A stretch of 64,000 nt of DNA from an uncultured Bacteroidota bacterium (GTDB taxonomy: Bacteria > Bacteroidota > Bacteroidia > Chitinophagales > Chitinophagaceae), in assembly GCA_903927185.1 (NCBI GenBank), contig CAIYLW010000080.1:1-64000 (forward strand). The letters run 5' to 3'. The notes under the pieces are model-generated. The model searched no databases, was not told the DNA's origin, and saw nothing but the letters and a program-made list of their open reading frames with translations. This document shows positions 42,744 to 52,696 of the stretch, piece by piece (position 1 is the first letter of the stretch; each line of letters opens with the position of its first letter). The position numbers were made by a program, and so were the translations under genes.

Positions 42744-43075
42744 AAAATCAAAATTCAAAATTCAAAATTCAAAAAAGCACTAGTTTTCATTCCTTTTAAT
42801 GTATTAAGTTTTAATTTTTGAATTTAGACTTTTTACTTTATACGTTATACCCTTCAAATCCAGTTCAATTGATAATCTGGATACCTCAAATATATAGGCT
42901 TATAAAGGCCGAGTTCTTATAAATAAAATCTAACTGAGTATAGTAGCAGCTTTTTTCGCCTTGGATTGTACAAAAATGGTTATGAGAATTTGCCCAATTA
43001 CAAAATTCGCTAAGAATAGATAAGTGAAAAGCAGTATTTTTTTCATTACTTTATGCTGAAATTTTATTCAAAGTA
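42744..43075. other. 332-nt intergenic region
   Basis: The gap between the GIN lipoprotein gene and the two-component system. It begins with AT-rich CAAAATT repeats (about 42747-42775) of the same kind as those after metX, followed by partly complementary TTTTTGAATT sequence near 42813-42825, so it can form a weak hairpin terminator. I see no gene, clear promoter or RNA in the rest. Confidence 0.5.
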
Positions 43076-43756
43076 ATGGAAATCAGTCATAGAATCTTAT
43101 TAATTGAGGATGAACCCAAGCTAGGGAAAGTGATACTTGAGGAATTGAGAGGGCAGGGATACCAGGTAGATCTGGCATCTGACGGATTAATTGCTGAATC
43201 TTTTTTTAAACAAAATAATTATGCATTGGTCTTGATGGATATAAACATTCCACACAAGTCTGGATTTGAATTGTGTAAAGAATTTCGAGCTATCAAAAAA
43301 AGTATTCCCATAATTATGCTTTCAGCAATGGGTGAGATCAATGATAAAATGGAAGCATTTAAATTGGGGGCTGATGATTATATGGTGAAGCCCTTTCATT
43401 TCGATGAGCTTTTTGCCAGATTAAAAGTGTTTTTGAAAAGAGCAGATTTAAAAGATGAAGATGTAAAGATTATTGTTGATGATCTTGAAATAGATTTTAG
43501 AAATAAAACAGCAGTACGCGCTGGTGTTACGGTAAACTTAACTGCAAAAGAATTTACTTTATTAGTACTTCTGGCTAGAAATAGAGGAAAAGTAATTTCA
43601 AAACAAGAAATACTTGAAAAAGTATGGGATCTAAGTTTTGACACCGGCACAAACACCATTGAGGTCTATATTAGTTTCCTTCGAAATAAGTTGGACAAGC
43701 CTTTTGACACCAAACTTATTCATACAAAGCCGGGATTTGGTTATTATATAAAATAA
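43076..43756 (+). CDS. OmpR/PhoB-family response regulator
   Basis: A 226-residue response regulator. The receiver domain (about 5-120) has the phosphate acceptor Asp55 in LVLMDINIPHKSG, an acidic pair at IEDEP (about 11-13) and Lys in MVKPFHF near 107. The C-terminal winged helix (about 130-226) has TAKEFTLLVLLARNRGKVIS and a terminal wing HTKPGFGYYIK. It is followed after 10 nt by a histidine kinase, which must be its partner. Targets are not evident. Confidence 0.92.
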   Translation: MEISHRILLIEDEPKLGKVILEELRGQGYQVDLASDGLIAESFFKQNNYALVLMDINIPHKSGFELCKEFRAIKKSIPIIMLSAMGEINDKMEAFKLGADDYMVKPFHFDELFARLKVFLKRADLKDEDVKIIVDDLEIDFRNKTAVRAGVTVNLTAKEFTLLVLLARNRGKVISKQEILEKVWDLSFDTGTNTIEVYISFLRNKLDKPFDTKLIHTKPGFGYYIK

Positions 43757-43766
43757 GCCAGCGTTT

Positions 43767-45143
43767 ATGAGTATCAAGTTGCGGTTCGCTTTTATATTTA
43801 GTGGATTTGTGGCCATTGTGCTAGCCGTTTCGTCAATTTCAATTTATATTCTGTACAGTAATTTTAGAGAAGAAGAATTTTATAGCCGTGTAAAATCTGA
43901 GGGCAGTATTTTTCATAATTATGTCTATGAAATTAAGGATCCTAAGGAAGCAGCCCTGGCAAAAATGCTTTCTGGTGTGTATACCAATTCTGTTTTTGAT
44001 GAAAAATTAGTGGTCTTAGACTCTTCTGGAAAAGTGTTAAATAAGTTGCCTGAAGATTTAACTTCAAATTTTAATCAAGAACTGCTCAATGAAATACGAA
44101 CAAAAAAAGAACTTAAATTTAAAACCGATAATTATCAAACTGTAGGGACTTATAATTCTCGGACCAAATTCATTACCATCGCTTCCGGATACGATTTATC
44201 AGGGTATAGAAAACTCCAGAATCTTGAAATTATACTCGCTATTGTATTCATTATTGGAATGCTGATTACTGCTTTATTTTCATTCTTTTTTGTGCAACAA
44301 GCTTTCAAACCTTTGTTGGCTTTGAATAAACAAATTAAAAGGACTACTATTTCAAATATAAAAGATAGACTGTTAGTGGTAGATAATTTTCCGGAGATCA
44401 ATCAAATTGCTATTAGTTATAACGCTATGCTAGAGCGATTAAGCAAGACCTTCGAGTTTCAAAAAAGTTTTGTACAGCACGCGTCTCACGAATTAAGAAC
44501 CCCCCTTGCTATTATGTTATCGCAAACAGAATCTGCGATTAATAAAAAAATGACTGAAACAGATATGCAAATCTTATTGGCTTCATTAAAAGAAGACCAG
44601 CAAGGGATGATTGATCTAACTAATTCATTGCTCTTATTGTCTCAATATGAACTGTTAGGTTACCAAAAAGATTGGCCCAAGACTAGGGTAGATGAAGCAG
44701 TAGTGGAAGCTTCAAGTCAGGTGATGCAAATGTATCCTGATGCAATAATACATATTGGGTTCGAAGAGATTCCAGAGTCGGATGAAGTTTATTTTGTAAT
44801 TGGAAAGGAATCTTTATTGAAGTCTGTATTTATCAACCTTTGTAAAAATGCCTATCTCTATGCTTCAGATAAAAAAGTAGATATTTTAATTTCCGATTCA
44901 AAAGGTAAGATAAAGGTTCAGGTAATAAACAACGGGCCAACTCTTTCTGATGAAGATTCTTCTAAAGTTATGCAGCCTTTTTATAGAGGGAAGAATGCAT
45001 TAAATGCACACACCAAGGGATTTGGACTAGGACTTTCCATTGTTACCCGAATTTTATTTGCACACCAGGGCTTAGTTGAATATGATTCGCCCTCACCCAA
45101 TACAAATCGCTTCACCGTAATTTTGCCCCAAGCTATTAAATAG
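43767..45143 (+). CDS. Sensor histidine kinase
   Basis: A 458-residue membrane kinase: helix near 7-28, a periplasmic sensor segment (about 30-150), a second helix near 158-178 and a HAMP-like linker. The H box has His241 in FVQHASHELRTPLA. The ATPase domain has an N box in VFINLCKNAYLYA (near 355), an LSDEDSS turn and the G2 box GFGLGLSIV near 420. It phosphorylates the response regulator encoded just upstream. The ligand of the sensor domain cannot be told. Confidence 0.92.
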   Translation: MSIKLRFAFIFSGFVAIVLAVSSISIYILYSNFREEEFYSRVKSEGSIFHNYVYEIKDPKEAALAKMLSGVYTNSVFDEKLVVLDSSGKVLNKLPEDLTSNFNQELLNEIRTKKELKFKTDNYQTVGTYNSRTKFITIASGYDLSGYRKLQNLEIILAIVFIIGMLITALFSFFFVQQAFKPLLALNKQIKRTTISNIKDRLLVVDNFPEINQIAISYNAMLERLSKTFEFQKSFVQHASHELRTPLAIMLSQTESAINKKMTETDMQILLASLKEDQQGMIDLTNSLLLLSQYELLGYQKDWPKTRVDEAVVEASSQVMQMYPDAIIHIGFEEIPESDEVYFVIGKESLLKSVFINLCKNAYLYASDKKVDILISDSKGKIKVQVINNGPTLSDEDSSKVMQPFYRGKNALNAHTKGFGLGLSIVTRILFAHQGLVEYDSPSPNTNRFTVILPQAIK

Positions 45144-45154
45144 GGTATGGGCAC

Positions 45155-45183
45155 AAAAAAGCCAACCATTTGCAGGTTGGCTT
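45155..45183 (-). terminator. rpsT terminator
   Basis: A 9-bp stem (45159-45167, AAGCCAACC, against 45175-45183) with a 7-nt loop. Read on the minus strand, a run of T follows (45155-45160), so it ends the rpsT transcript; on the plus strand there is no T run. Confidence 0.85.
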
Positions 45184-45219
45184 GCTTAATCAGTTATTAT
45201 GTAAACTACTTAAAATGAA

Positions 45220-45477
45220 TTAAGCAGCAGTAACATTTGCTTTTTTAGCTAGTTTGCTCTTTAAGTTAGCTGCTTTGTTTTTGTGGATAATGCCACGTTT
45301 TGCTAACTTGTCGATTTGAGAAATCACTTCAGGAAGCTGCTCACCATATACCTTGGTATCGGTGTTTGCTTTTAAATCGCGAATAGCGTTACGGGTAGTT
45401 TTACCATAATAACGGTTGGTATCGCGACGCTTTGCAGCTTGTCTAACGTCTTTCTTTGTAGCTGAATGGTTTGCCAT
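45220..45477 (-). CDS. rpsT: 30S ribosomal protein S20
   Basis: An 85-residue basic protein that binds 16S rRNA. It opens with MANHSATKKDVRQAAKRRDTN and contains the S20 helix pattern with IDKLAKRGIIHKNKAANLKSKLAKK at the C-terminus. It is a single-gene transcript with its own TACCTTTG promoter box and terminator. Confidence 0.95.
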   Translation of the reverse strand: MANHSATKKDVRQAAKRRDTNRYYGKTTRNAIRDLKANTDTKVYGEQLPEVISQIDKLAKRGIIHKNKAANLKSKLAKKANVTAA

Positions 45478-45498
45478 ATTCTAATTTTTTCAGGACGG

Positions 45499-45506
45499 CA
45501 AAGGTA
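45499..45506 (-). promoter_or_regulatory. rpsT minus-7 box
   Basis: An exact TACCTTTG on the minus strand, 21 nt before the rpsT ATG. A minus-33 TTTG is not clear. Confidence 0.5.
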
Positions 45507-45539
45507 AGGGCTTCATTTGTAAATCTGAAATTAAAAAGA

Positions 45540-45620
45540 GAAAAAATCGAGTTTAGTCTCATATTTCTTGAAATTAGTCGGAAAACAGACTAATGAATCA
45601 AGTAAAGTTTCGATTTTTTC
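45540..45620. other. Nested inverted repeats between rpsT and sucA
   Basis: An outer perfect 11-bp stem (45540-45550, GAAAAAATCGA, against 45610-45620) encloses an inner stem (45567-45579 against 45588-45602, CTTGA and ATTAGTC arms with a small internal loop). The loop is 8 nt. It lies ahead of sucA and behind the rpsT promoter, so it is not part of the rpsT leader. It may be a regulatory RNA structure of sucA or a binding site. Confidence 0.4.
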
Positions 45621-45678
45621 TGTGTCCAAACACCGATATTTGCCAACTATTCTGTAAAAAAAGCTGTTTTAGATTCAC

Positions 45679-48408
45679 ATGAAAGACTTTTCGTTCATCA
45701 CCAATTCCCACCCGGCGTATATCGAAAGCTTATACAACGATTTCTTGAAAAACCCCTTATCCATCGATCCCGATATTCAGAAATTTTTTGAAGGATTTGA
45801 TTTTGCGATAACTAAAGGTTCTGCGCAATCAATTGTAAATCAATCTGTTGCAATAGATTGGATGAAAGAAATTAAAGTATATCGCCTCATTTTGGGCTAT
45901 AGGAATAAAGGCCATCTTTTGGCTAAAACCAACCCCATACGCACCAGAAAAGATCGTGGAGCTAATCTCGACTTAAATTTTTTCGGTTTGTCTGAAGCTG
46001 ATTTGAACACGATTTATCAGGCCGGAAATTTAATCGGACTAGGAGCTACATCTCTTAAAGAAATTTTAGGGCACTTAGAAAAATGCTATGCTACTCATGT
46101 AGGTATCGAATTTAAATATATCAGTGATCAGAAAAAAATAGACTGGCTTACTGCTGAAATTGAACAGAAATTTGCAAATGAAGTTCCATTGCAAAAGAAA
46201 AAAAGAATCCTGGAAAAACTAAACCAGGGAGTGATGTTTGAAAAGTTCTTGCATACTAAATATATTGGGCAGAAGCGTTTCTCTTTGGAAGGTGGGGAAA
46301 CTACTATTGCTGCGTTAGATGCAATTATTAATATAGCTGGTAATCTTCAGGTTCAAGAAGTAGTGATTGGGATGGCCCATAGAGGTCGCCTTAACATATT
46401 GGCAAATATCATGGGTAAAACCTATGAGCAAATCTTTAGCGAGTTTGAAGGAACAGCTACTATTGATCAAACAATGGGTAGTGGAGACGTTAAATATCAT
46501 ATGGGCTATGGTAGTGATGTGCAGACGATTGATGGTCAGCAGGTGCATTTAAAATTGATGCCCAACCCATCTCACTTGGAAGCTGTTGATCCCGTGGTAG
46601 TTGGTTTCGCAAGAGCAAAGGCCGATGTGCTTTACGGAAGCGATTTTGATAAAATCTTACCGATCCTAATACATGGAGATGCATCTGTAGCCGGACAGGG
46701 TATCGTTTATGAAGTATTGCAGATGAGTAATCTTCGAGGTTACTATACTGGGGGTACCATCCATTTTGTAATTAATAATCAGATAGGATTTACAACCGAC
46801 TTTGATGATGCAAGAAGTGCGGATTATAGTACTTCAGTAGCAGCAATGGTTCAAGCACCAGTAATGCACGTTAATGGAGATGACGCTGAAGCTGTTGTGA
46901 AATGTGCAGAGATTGCTACAAGGTATCGACACGAATTTAATAGCGACATTTTTATTGATATGGTATGTTATAGAAAACATGGCCATAACGAAGGTGATGA
47001 TCCAAAATATACACAGCCACAATTATATGCGCTAATTGATAAACATCAGAATCCCAGAGAAATCTATACCCAGCATTTATTAGATAATGGAGAGAGTGAT
47101 GCTAAAGAATTAGCAAAGGAAATGGAAAAGAAGTTTTGGGCAGATCTTCAAGAAAGATTGGATGAGATTAAACAAAACCCATTGCCCTATAAATACCAGG
47201 CACCGGAATTAGTTTGGAAAAGTTTAAGGAAAGCAACAGAAAAAGATTTTGATCAATCTCCTGAAACTGCTATTAAAAAAGAAGAGTTAATTAGATTATT
47301 CACCGTTTTAATGCAATGGCCTGATACATTTAAGCCTCTGAAAAAAGTTGAGAAACTCTTACAAGAAAAAATTAAATTATTAGAATCCGAAAACAAAATA
47401 GATTGGGCAACTGGAGAGCTTTTAGCTTATTCGTCTTTATTGACCCAACATAATTTAGTTAGAATGAGTGGACAGGATGTACAACGTGGTACATTTTCAC
47501 ATCGCCATGCTGTGTTGCGCGATGAGCAAACAAACAAAGGTTATAATCGACTAAATCATTTTCAAGAAATCCAGGAAAAATTCAGGATCTATAATTCTTT
47601 ATTGAGTGAGTATGGTGTATTGGGATTTGAATATGGATATGCTATGGCTAATCCAGCAGCATTGGTGATTTGGGAAGCACAGTTTGGAGACTTCTCAAAC
47701 GGAGCGCAAACAATGATTGATCAATTCATAGCGGCCGGGGAACAGAAATGGCAACGTATGAATGGAATTGTAATGCTACTTCCACATGGTTATGAAGGAC
47801 AAGGTCCCGAACATAGTAGTGGAAGAATGGAACGGTTTCTGCAAATGTGTGCTGAGCTGAATTTAGTTATTACAAATATCACTACATCAGCAAATTTATT
47901 TCATGCATTAAGAAGACAATTAGCCTGGCCTTTTAGAAAACCATTGATAAATTTTTCTCCAAAAGCTAATCTTCGTTTTGCAGGAAGTTTTAGTAAAGTG
48001 GAAGACTTTACTAAAGCAGGTTTTAAAGAAATAATTGATGATTCATTTGTAGAAAAGACAGATGATGTAAAAAAGGTATTGTTATGTACTGGTAAAATTT
48101 ATTTTGAACTAGCCGAAAAACAAGTGAAGGATTCAAGAAGCGATGTGGCAATCATTCGTTTAGAACAAATTTATCCATTACCATTAAAGCAATTAGAAGG
48201 GCTTAGAAATAAGTATCATCATGCAAATTGGTTCTGGGTGCAGGAAGAACCATTGAATATGGGTGCAGCATCATTTTTGCGAATGAATTTACTAAGTTTA
48301 AATTTTAAAATCATCAGCAGAACAGCAAGTGCATCAACTGCAACTGGGTATTCTAAAGTGCATGCAAAAGAACAAGTACAAATAATTGAACAAGCTTTTA
48401 GTATCTAA
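45679..48408 (+). CDS. sucA: 2-oxoglutarate dehydrogenase E1 component
   Basis: A thiamine-diphosphate decarboxylase of 909 residues, slightly shorter than E. coli SucA (933). It converts 2-oxoglutarate to succinyl-lipoyl in the TCA cycle. Motifs include MAHRGRLNILANIMGK near 229, HGDASVAGQGIVYE near 333, NNQIGFTT near 369 and a diphosphate-binding segment MHVNGDDAEAVVKC near 395. The N-terminus (FITNSHPAYIESLYNDFLKNP) is the E2-binding region. sucB follows 36 nt downstream. No lpd (E3) is in the window. Confidence 0.96.
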   Translation: MKDFSFITNSHPAYIESLYNDFLKNPLSIDPDIQKFFEGFDFAITKGSAQSIVNQSVAIDWMKEIKVYRLILGYRNKGHLLAKTNPIRTRKDRGANLDLNFFGLSEADLNTIYQAGNLIGLGATSLKEILGHLEKCYATHVGIEFKYISDQKKIDWLTAEIEQKFANEVPLQKKKRILEKLNQGVMFEKFLHTKYIGQKRFSLEGGETTIAALDAIINIAGNLQVQEVVIGMAHRGRLNILANIMGKTYEQIFSEFEGTATIDQTMGSGDVKYHMGYGSDVQTIDGQQVHLKLMPNPSHLEAVDPVVVGFARAKADVLYGSDFDKILPILIHGDASVAGQGIVYEVLQMSNLRGYYTGGTIHFVINNQIGFTTDFDDARSADYSTSVAAMVQAPVMHVNGDDAEAVVKCAEIATRYRHEFNSDIFIDMVCYRKHGHNEGDDPKYTQPQLYALIDKHQNPREIYTQHLLDNGESDAKELAKEMEKKFWADLQERLDEIKQNPLPYKYQAPELVWKSLRKATEKDFDQSPETAIKKEELIRLFTVLMQWPDTFKPLKKVEKLLQEKIKLLESENKIDWATGELLAYSSLLTQHNLVRMSGQDVQRGTFSHRHAVLRDEQTNKGYNRLNHFQEIQEKFRIYNSLLSEYGVLGFEYGYAMANPAALVIWEAQFGDFSNGAQTMIDQFIAAGEQKWQRMNGIVMLLPHGYEGQGPEHSSGRMERFLQMCAELNLVITNITTSANLFHALRRQLAWPFRKPLINFSPKANLRFAGSFSKVEDFTKAGFKEIIDDSFVEKTDDVKKVLLCTGKIYFELAEKQVKDSRSDVAIIRLEQIYPLPLKQLEGLRNKYHHANWFWVQEEPLNMGAASFLRMNLLSLNFKIISRTASASTATGYSKVHAKEQVQIIEQAFSI

Positions 48409-48444
48409 CATTATTATTAAATTAATTAGAAATATCAACGCTTT

Positions 48445-49668
48445 ATGATTGAAATTAAAGTTCCCACAGTTGGTGAATCTATCAGTGAAGTCACTTTATT
48501 AAAGTGGACTAAACTGGAAGGTGAATGGGTTGAAAGAGATGAGGTAATTGCTGAACTGGAAAGTGAAAAAGCCACATTTGAAGTGAATGCAGAAAAAGCA
48601 GGTACACTTTTTAGACTTGCCAATGAAGGCGATACTATTTTAATTGGAGACGTATTAGCAAGAATAGACGAAAATGCTGTTAAGCCAGCAGGCTTGCCAG
48701 TTGCAGCTATCGAAAAGAAAGAAGAAAAAAAAGCTTCAATACCTTCTAATCAAGCTACAGTTACTTCAGTGCCTAATGATCTAAAAGCAACTCCAGTTGC
48801 TTCGGCTATCATTGCTGATAAAAAAGTAGACCCAGCAAGTATTACGGCTTCTGGGTTTGGTGGAAAGATCATGAAAAACGATGTGTTGGATGCGATCAAT
48901 CATCCTGGCAAAAAAGCATTTGCAGGAAACGACATCTTTAGTAGAAATGTTCGTCAAGAAAAAATGAGCAATCTTCGAAAGACGATCAGTAGGAGATTAG
49001 TTGAATCAAAGAATACAACTGCGATGCTTACCACTTTTAATGAAGTGGACATGACACGCATAATGGATATCAGAAAACAGTTCAAAGATAAATTCAAAGA
49101 AAGCCATGGCGTTAATTTAGGGTTCATGAGTTTCTTTGCAAAAGCTTGTGCCATTGCTTTAAGTGAGTGGCCAACAGTAAATGCGTACATCGATGGAGAT
49201 CAGATCTTATATCACGACTATGCAGATATTAGCATTGCCGTAAGTACACCTCGAGGGCTAACTGTTCCGGTAATTAGAAATGTAGAAAGTCTTTCCATGG
49301 CGGAAGTTGAAAAAGCTGTTGTTGTGTTAGCTGGTAAAGCCCGTGATAGTAAGCTTACTGCTGAAGATTTACAAGGTGGAACTTTTACAATCACCAATGG
49401 AGGTGTATTTGGTAGTTTGATGAGCACACCTATCATCAATATTCCTCAGAGTGCTATTTTGGGAATGCATAAAATTCAGGAACGACCGATGGCTATTAAT
49501 GGACAGGTCCTGGTTCGCCCTATGATGTACTTAGCATTGAGTTACGATCATCGTATCATTGATGGAAGAGAAAGCGTGAGCTTCCTTGTTCGTTTAAAAG
49601 AATTATTAGAAAGCCCCGAACTACTTTTAATGGGAAAAGATCCGATGAAAACTTTATTGGAATTATAA
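48445..49668 (+). CDS. sucB: Dihydrolipoyllysine-residue succinyltransferase (E2)
   Basis: A 407-residue E2 subunit. The lipoyl domain (about 1-77) has the modified Lys42 in [11 protein letters not shown]. An Ala/Pro/Lys linker leads to a peripheral subunit-binding domain (about 115-150, [31 protein letters not shown]). The catalytic domain has [10 protein letters not shown] near 375 with the His and Asp of acyl transfer. It forms the oxoglutarate dehydrogenase core with the SucA encoded just upstream. Confidence 0.96.
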   Translation: MIEIKVPTVGESISEVTLLKWTKLEGEWVERDEVIAELESEKATFEVNAEKAGTLFRLANEGDTILIGDVLARIDENAVKPAGLPVAAIEKKEEKKASIPSNQATVTSVPNDLKATPVASAIIADKKVDPASITASGFGGKIMKNDVLDAINHPGKKAFAGNDIFSRNVRQEKMSNLRKTISRRLVESKNTTAMLTTFNEVDMTRIMDIRKQFKDKFKESHGVNLGFMSFFAKACAIALSEWPTVNAYIDGDQILYHDYADISIAVSTPRGLTVPVIRNVESLSMAEVEKAVVVLAGKARDSKLTAEDLQGGTFTITNGGVFGSLMSTPIINIPQSAILGMHKIQERPMAINGQVLVRPMMYLALSYDHRIIDGRESVSFLVRLKELLESPELLLMGKDPMKTLLEL

Positions 49669-49687
49669 ATTCAGGCAGAAGCCATAC

Positions 49688-50869
49688 ATGAAATACGCGC
49701 AACAATACCTCCTTTCTGCCATTCAAATCATGCAACAATTTGATGGTAGTATGCCATTGGCCGCATTTTTGAAAAAACATTTTTCAGAAAATAAAAAATT
49801 TGGTTCCAAGGATCGCAAAAATATTGCACATCTATGTTATGCTTATTCCAGAATTGGGAACGCAGGTAAAAGTTTGCCCATTGAGGACAGATTCAAAATC
49901 GCTTTGTTTTTGGTGAACGAAACTGTGGATAGTTGGGATTTGTTATATAATGAAAATTGGTTGAGCCAATGGTCTAAATTCGTAGATACAAAACTGAATT
50001 TCATTAAAACTATTTATTCCGAATTTGATTCGAATGATATTTTTCCTTTTTCAAAAGCACTCTCGCAGCATATTGATGCCTCAAACTTTTCTATTTCTCA
50101 TGTAATCCAGCCCGATGTTTTTTTAAGACTTCGTCCTGGAAAATATGATGCCGTACGTAAGCAAATAAAAACAGCAGATATACCATTTACTGTTATTTCT
50201 GACCATTGTTTTGCTTTGCACAATTCTGTTAAAATTGATACTGTTGTTACTATTGATCGAGATGTAGTGGTTCAAGATAAAAGTTCACAAAGGATTGCTG
50301 AACTATTTGCTAAAGTAGAGACAGATAAAACAAAAGCAATTCAATTGTGGGACTGTTGTGCAGCTAGTGGTGGTAAAACAATCTTAGCCAGAGACTTTTT
50401 TGGTGTGATGGATATGACTGTCTCAGATATTCGCTCAAGTATCCTTCATAATTTGAAAGCAAGGTTTGAAAGAGCAGGTATCAAAAATTTTGAATCATTA
50501 ACTACAGATTTGTCTAAACCCAACCCACAAAAGCCAACTGGAAAATTTGATCTTATCATGGCAGATGTGCCATGCAGTGGGAGTGGAACATGGGGAAGAA
50601 CTCCAGAACAATTATCTTTATTTAAGGAAAGTAAAATTGCTGAATATATTGCTTTGCAAAAAAGCATTGTATCAAACATCGTTTCTTCACTTACGCCAAA
50701 CGGGTATCTTTTATATAGCACCTGTTCAGTTTTTAAGGCTGAAAATGAAGATCAAAAAGATTTTATATTGAGCTCTTTCCCATCTCTAAAACTGGTGGAA
50801 GAAAAGTACTTGATTGGATATGATAACAAAGCAGACACTATGTATGCGGCTCTTTTTAGGAAACAATAA
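49688..50869 (+). CDS. RsmB/NOP2-type RNA cytosine-C5 methyltransferase
   Basis: A 393-residue SAM-dependent methyltransferase. The SAM site lies in WDCCAASGGKTILARD near 222, the catalytic Cys in YSTCSVFKAENED near 340 and the release Cys in ADVPCSGSGTWGR near 288. The N-terminal helical part differs from E. coli RsmB (NusB-like domain not evident), so rRNA or tRNA may be the substrate. It follows sucB by 19 nt. Confidence 0.85.
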   Translation: MKYAQQYLLSAIQIMQQFDGSMPLAAFLKKHFSENKKFGSKDRKNIAHLCYAYSRIGNAGKSLPIEDRFKIALFLVNETVDSWDLLYNENWLSQWSKFVDTKLNFIKTIYSEFDSNDIFPFSKALSQHIDASNFSISHVIQPDVFLRLRPGKYDAVRKQIKTADIPFTVISDHCFALHNSVKIDTVVTIDRDVVVQDKSSQRIAELFAKVETDKTKAIQLWDCCAASGGKTILARDFFGVMDMTVSDIRSSILHNLKARFERAGIKNFESLTTDLSKPNPQKPTGKFDLIMADVPCSGSGTWGRTPEQLSLFKESKIAEYIALQKSIVSNIVSSLTPNGYLLYSTCSVFKAENEDQKDFILSSFPSLKLVEEKYLIGYDNKADTMYAALFRKQ

Positions 50870-50875
50870 AATGCT

Positions 50876-51988
50876 TTACTGATTTAATATTAGTTCACCT
50901 CTTTGTATAATACCTCCGGCTATCACATCGTTTCCTTCATATATAACGGCACTTTGACCTGGAGCAATTCCTTTTACGTTTTCAAAGAATCTAGCTCTGA
51001 TTCCATTTTCGGTATGGTATAAATTGCTGAGTGCTCCTTTGTCTTTGTAGCGAATTTTGGTAATGGCTTCCATGCCATCAGTAATGCCATCATATTTACC
51101 CCAGTTCATTTTAGCAATGAGCATATCATTTTGCTCTAAATCAACTTCGTCGCCTAAGACAACGGTATTGGTATCAGGATTAATGGACGTAACATATACA
51201 GGATGCCCCATGGCAATTTCTAAGCCCTTTCTTTGACCGATGGTATAAAATGGATATCCTTTGTGCTTACCTAAACGTTTGCCTGTTTTATCTACAAACC
51301 AACCTCCATTAACACGTTCTTCTAAACCATCTACATTACGTTTGAGAAAACCACGATAATCATTATCAGGCACAAAGCAGATTTCGTAACTCTCACTTTT
51401 TTTTGCGAGTTCAGGATATCCCATATCGATTGCCATTTGGCGTATAGCAGATTTTCGATAACCACCCAATGGTAACATGGTACGTGCTAGTAAGTCTTGC
51501 TCCAATCCCCAAAGCACATAACTCTGGTCTTTAGTTTCATCGGCTCCTTTGCTGATTACATAACGATCATTGGTATGTTTTCTTATTTCTGCATAATGGC
51601 CTGTAGCAATGAATTCGCAATCCAATGCATTGGCTCTTTTTAGCAAAGCTCTCCATTTGATGTGCGTATTGCACATCACACATGGATTTGGAGTTCGTCC
51701 AGCGATGTATTCTTCAATAAAATTTTCAATTACAAAGTCGCCAAATTCTTCACGAATATCTAAAATGAAATGGGGAAAGCCATGATGAACTGCTGCTTGC
51801 CTTGCATCATTAAAAGAATCAATATTGCAACAACCTGTTTCCTTACTACTACTACCGCTAGTAGCATAATCCCAGGTTTTCATAGTGATCCCTACAACTT
51901 CATAACCCTCATGGTGCAGCATTAATGCCACAACAGTACTATCAATACCGCCGCTCATTGCAACCAACACTTTTCCCTTACGACTCAT
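50876..51988 (-). CDS. mnmA: tRNA-specific 2-thiouridylase
   Basis: A 370-residue enzyme that puts sulfur at position 2 of U34 in Lys, Glu and Gln tRNAs. The N-terminal PP-loop is VAMSGGIDSTVVALML (near 8-23); the catalytic cysteines are in NPCVMCNTHIK near 104 and SYEICFVPDN near 201. The C-terminal beta-barrel has IAPGQSAVIYEGNDVIAGG. It is convergent with the methyltransferase gene, 6 nt apart. Confidence 0.95.
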   Translation of the reverse strand: MSRKGKVLVAMSGGIDSTVVALMLHHEGYEVVGITMKTWDYATSGSSSKETGCCNIDSFNDARQAAVHHGFPHFILDIREEFGDFVIENFIEEYIAGRTPNPCVMCNTHIKWRALLKRANALDCEFIATGHYAEIRKHTNDRYVISKGADETKDQSYVLWGLEQDLLARTMLPLGGYRKSAIRQMAIDMGYPELAKKSESYEICFVPDNDYRGFLKRNVDGLEERVNGGWFVDKTGKRLGKHKGYPFYTIGQRKGLEIAMGHPVYVTSINPDTNTVVLGDEVDLEQNDMLIAKMNWGKYDGITDGMEAITKIRYKDKGALSNLYHTENGIRARFFENVKGIAPGQSAVIYEGNDVIAGGIIQRGELILNQ

Positions 51989-52004
51989 CCTTCTAAAATT
52001 TAGG

Positions 52005-52012
52005 CAAAATTA
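52005..52012 (-). promoter_or_regulatory. mnmA minus-7 box candidate
   Basis: An exact TAATTTTG on the minus strand, 16 nt before the ATG; AGAAGG immediately ahead of the ATG is a possible ribosome binding site. Confidence 0.35.
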
Positions 52013-52160
52013 GAACAACTGCCGTTAACTGTTGCCCGTTTTAACTTGCGGAGTCTTTGAATTCCTTTCGAAAAGCGAAAAATAAGGCCCATTTGCTCGT
52101 TGATTGATGCAAAAGGTTCATTTTCCTTCAAAATGTGGCATAAATGGTTAAAAAATTCCA

Positions 52161-52190
52161 TTGAAAGGAGCCTGGAATTTTACTAATTTG
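52161..52190 (+). promoter_or_regulatory. ssb promoter candidate
   Basis: TTG (52161-52163), a 20-nt spacer and TAATTTG (52184-52190), 38 nt before the ssb ATG. Confidence 0.45.
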
Positions 52191-52228
52191 AGCAACACAA
52201 AATTTTCTAATAGAAATAATAAAAACAT

Positions 52229-52639
52229 ATGATAAAGCTGCAAGTAATTGGCAATCTGGGTAAAGATGCCGTTTTAAACAATGTAAATGGAAAATCAGTC
52301 ATCAATTTTACAGTAGCTCATACGGAGCGTTTTAAAGATGCGCAGGGAGTACAAAAGGATAAAACAACTTGGGTTGATTGTGCCTATTGGACTGATAGAA
52401 CAGGCATTGCTCCTTATTTAAAAAAAGGGACGAGTGTATATGTAGAAGGCACTCCCGATGTTCGAACTTATACAACAGCAGATGGTAGAAATGGTGCTAC
52501 TTTAAGTTTGAGAACTTTGAGTATTCAATTATTAGGAGGACGTCCAAATGAAGGTGGCTCTGCACAGCAAGAGGGTTCAACATCTACAACAATGGTAAGT
52601 TCTGCTTCTTCAGAACCATTGGATGATTTACCTTTTTAA
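52229..52639 (+). CDS. ssb: Single-stranded DNA-binding protein
   Basis: A 136-residue OB-fold protein. The N-terminal fold is recognised from LQVIGNLGKDAVLNNVNGKSVINFTVAHTE, with DKTTWVDCAYW and KKGTSVYVEGTPDVRTY. The Ser/Gln-rich linker (about 108-130) ends in the acidic tail DDLPF that recruits replication and repair partners. It is a single-gene transcript with a strong terminator. Confidence 0.95.
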   Translation: MIKLQVIGNLGKDAVLNNVNGKSVINFTVAHTERFKDAQGVQKDKTTWVDCAYWTDRTGIAPYLKKGTSVYVEGTPDVRTYTTADGRNGATLSLRTLSIQLLGGRPNEGGSAQQEGSTSTTMVSSASSEPLDDLPF

Positions 52640-52650
52640 TAAGCATATAA

Positions 52651-52696
52651 AAAATAAAAATGCCTTCATAATAATTTATGAAGGCATTTTTATTTT
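52651..52696. terminator. Bidirectional terminator of ssb and the DUF4954 gene
   Basis: A perfect 21-bp inverted repeat (52651-52671 against 52676-52696) with a 4-nt loop, AT-rich at the ends and with TGCCTTCAT in the stem. It serves both converging genes and overlaps the last two bases of the DUF4954 stop codon. Confidence 0.9.

Noticed and set aside
42975-42990. A shared AAAATGGTTATG block with the spt upstream region (near 7964)
   Set aside because: The match is 12 nt in AT-rich DNA and the two places otherwise differ in spacing and box sequence.
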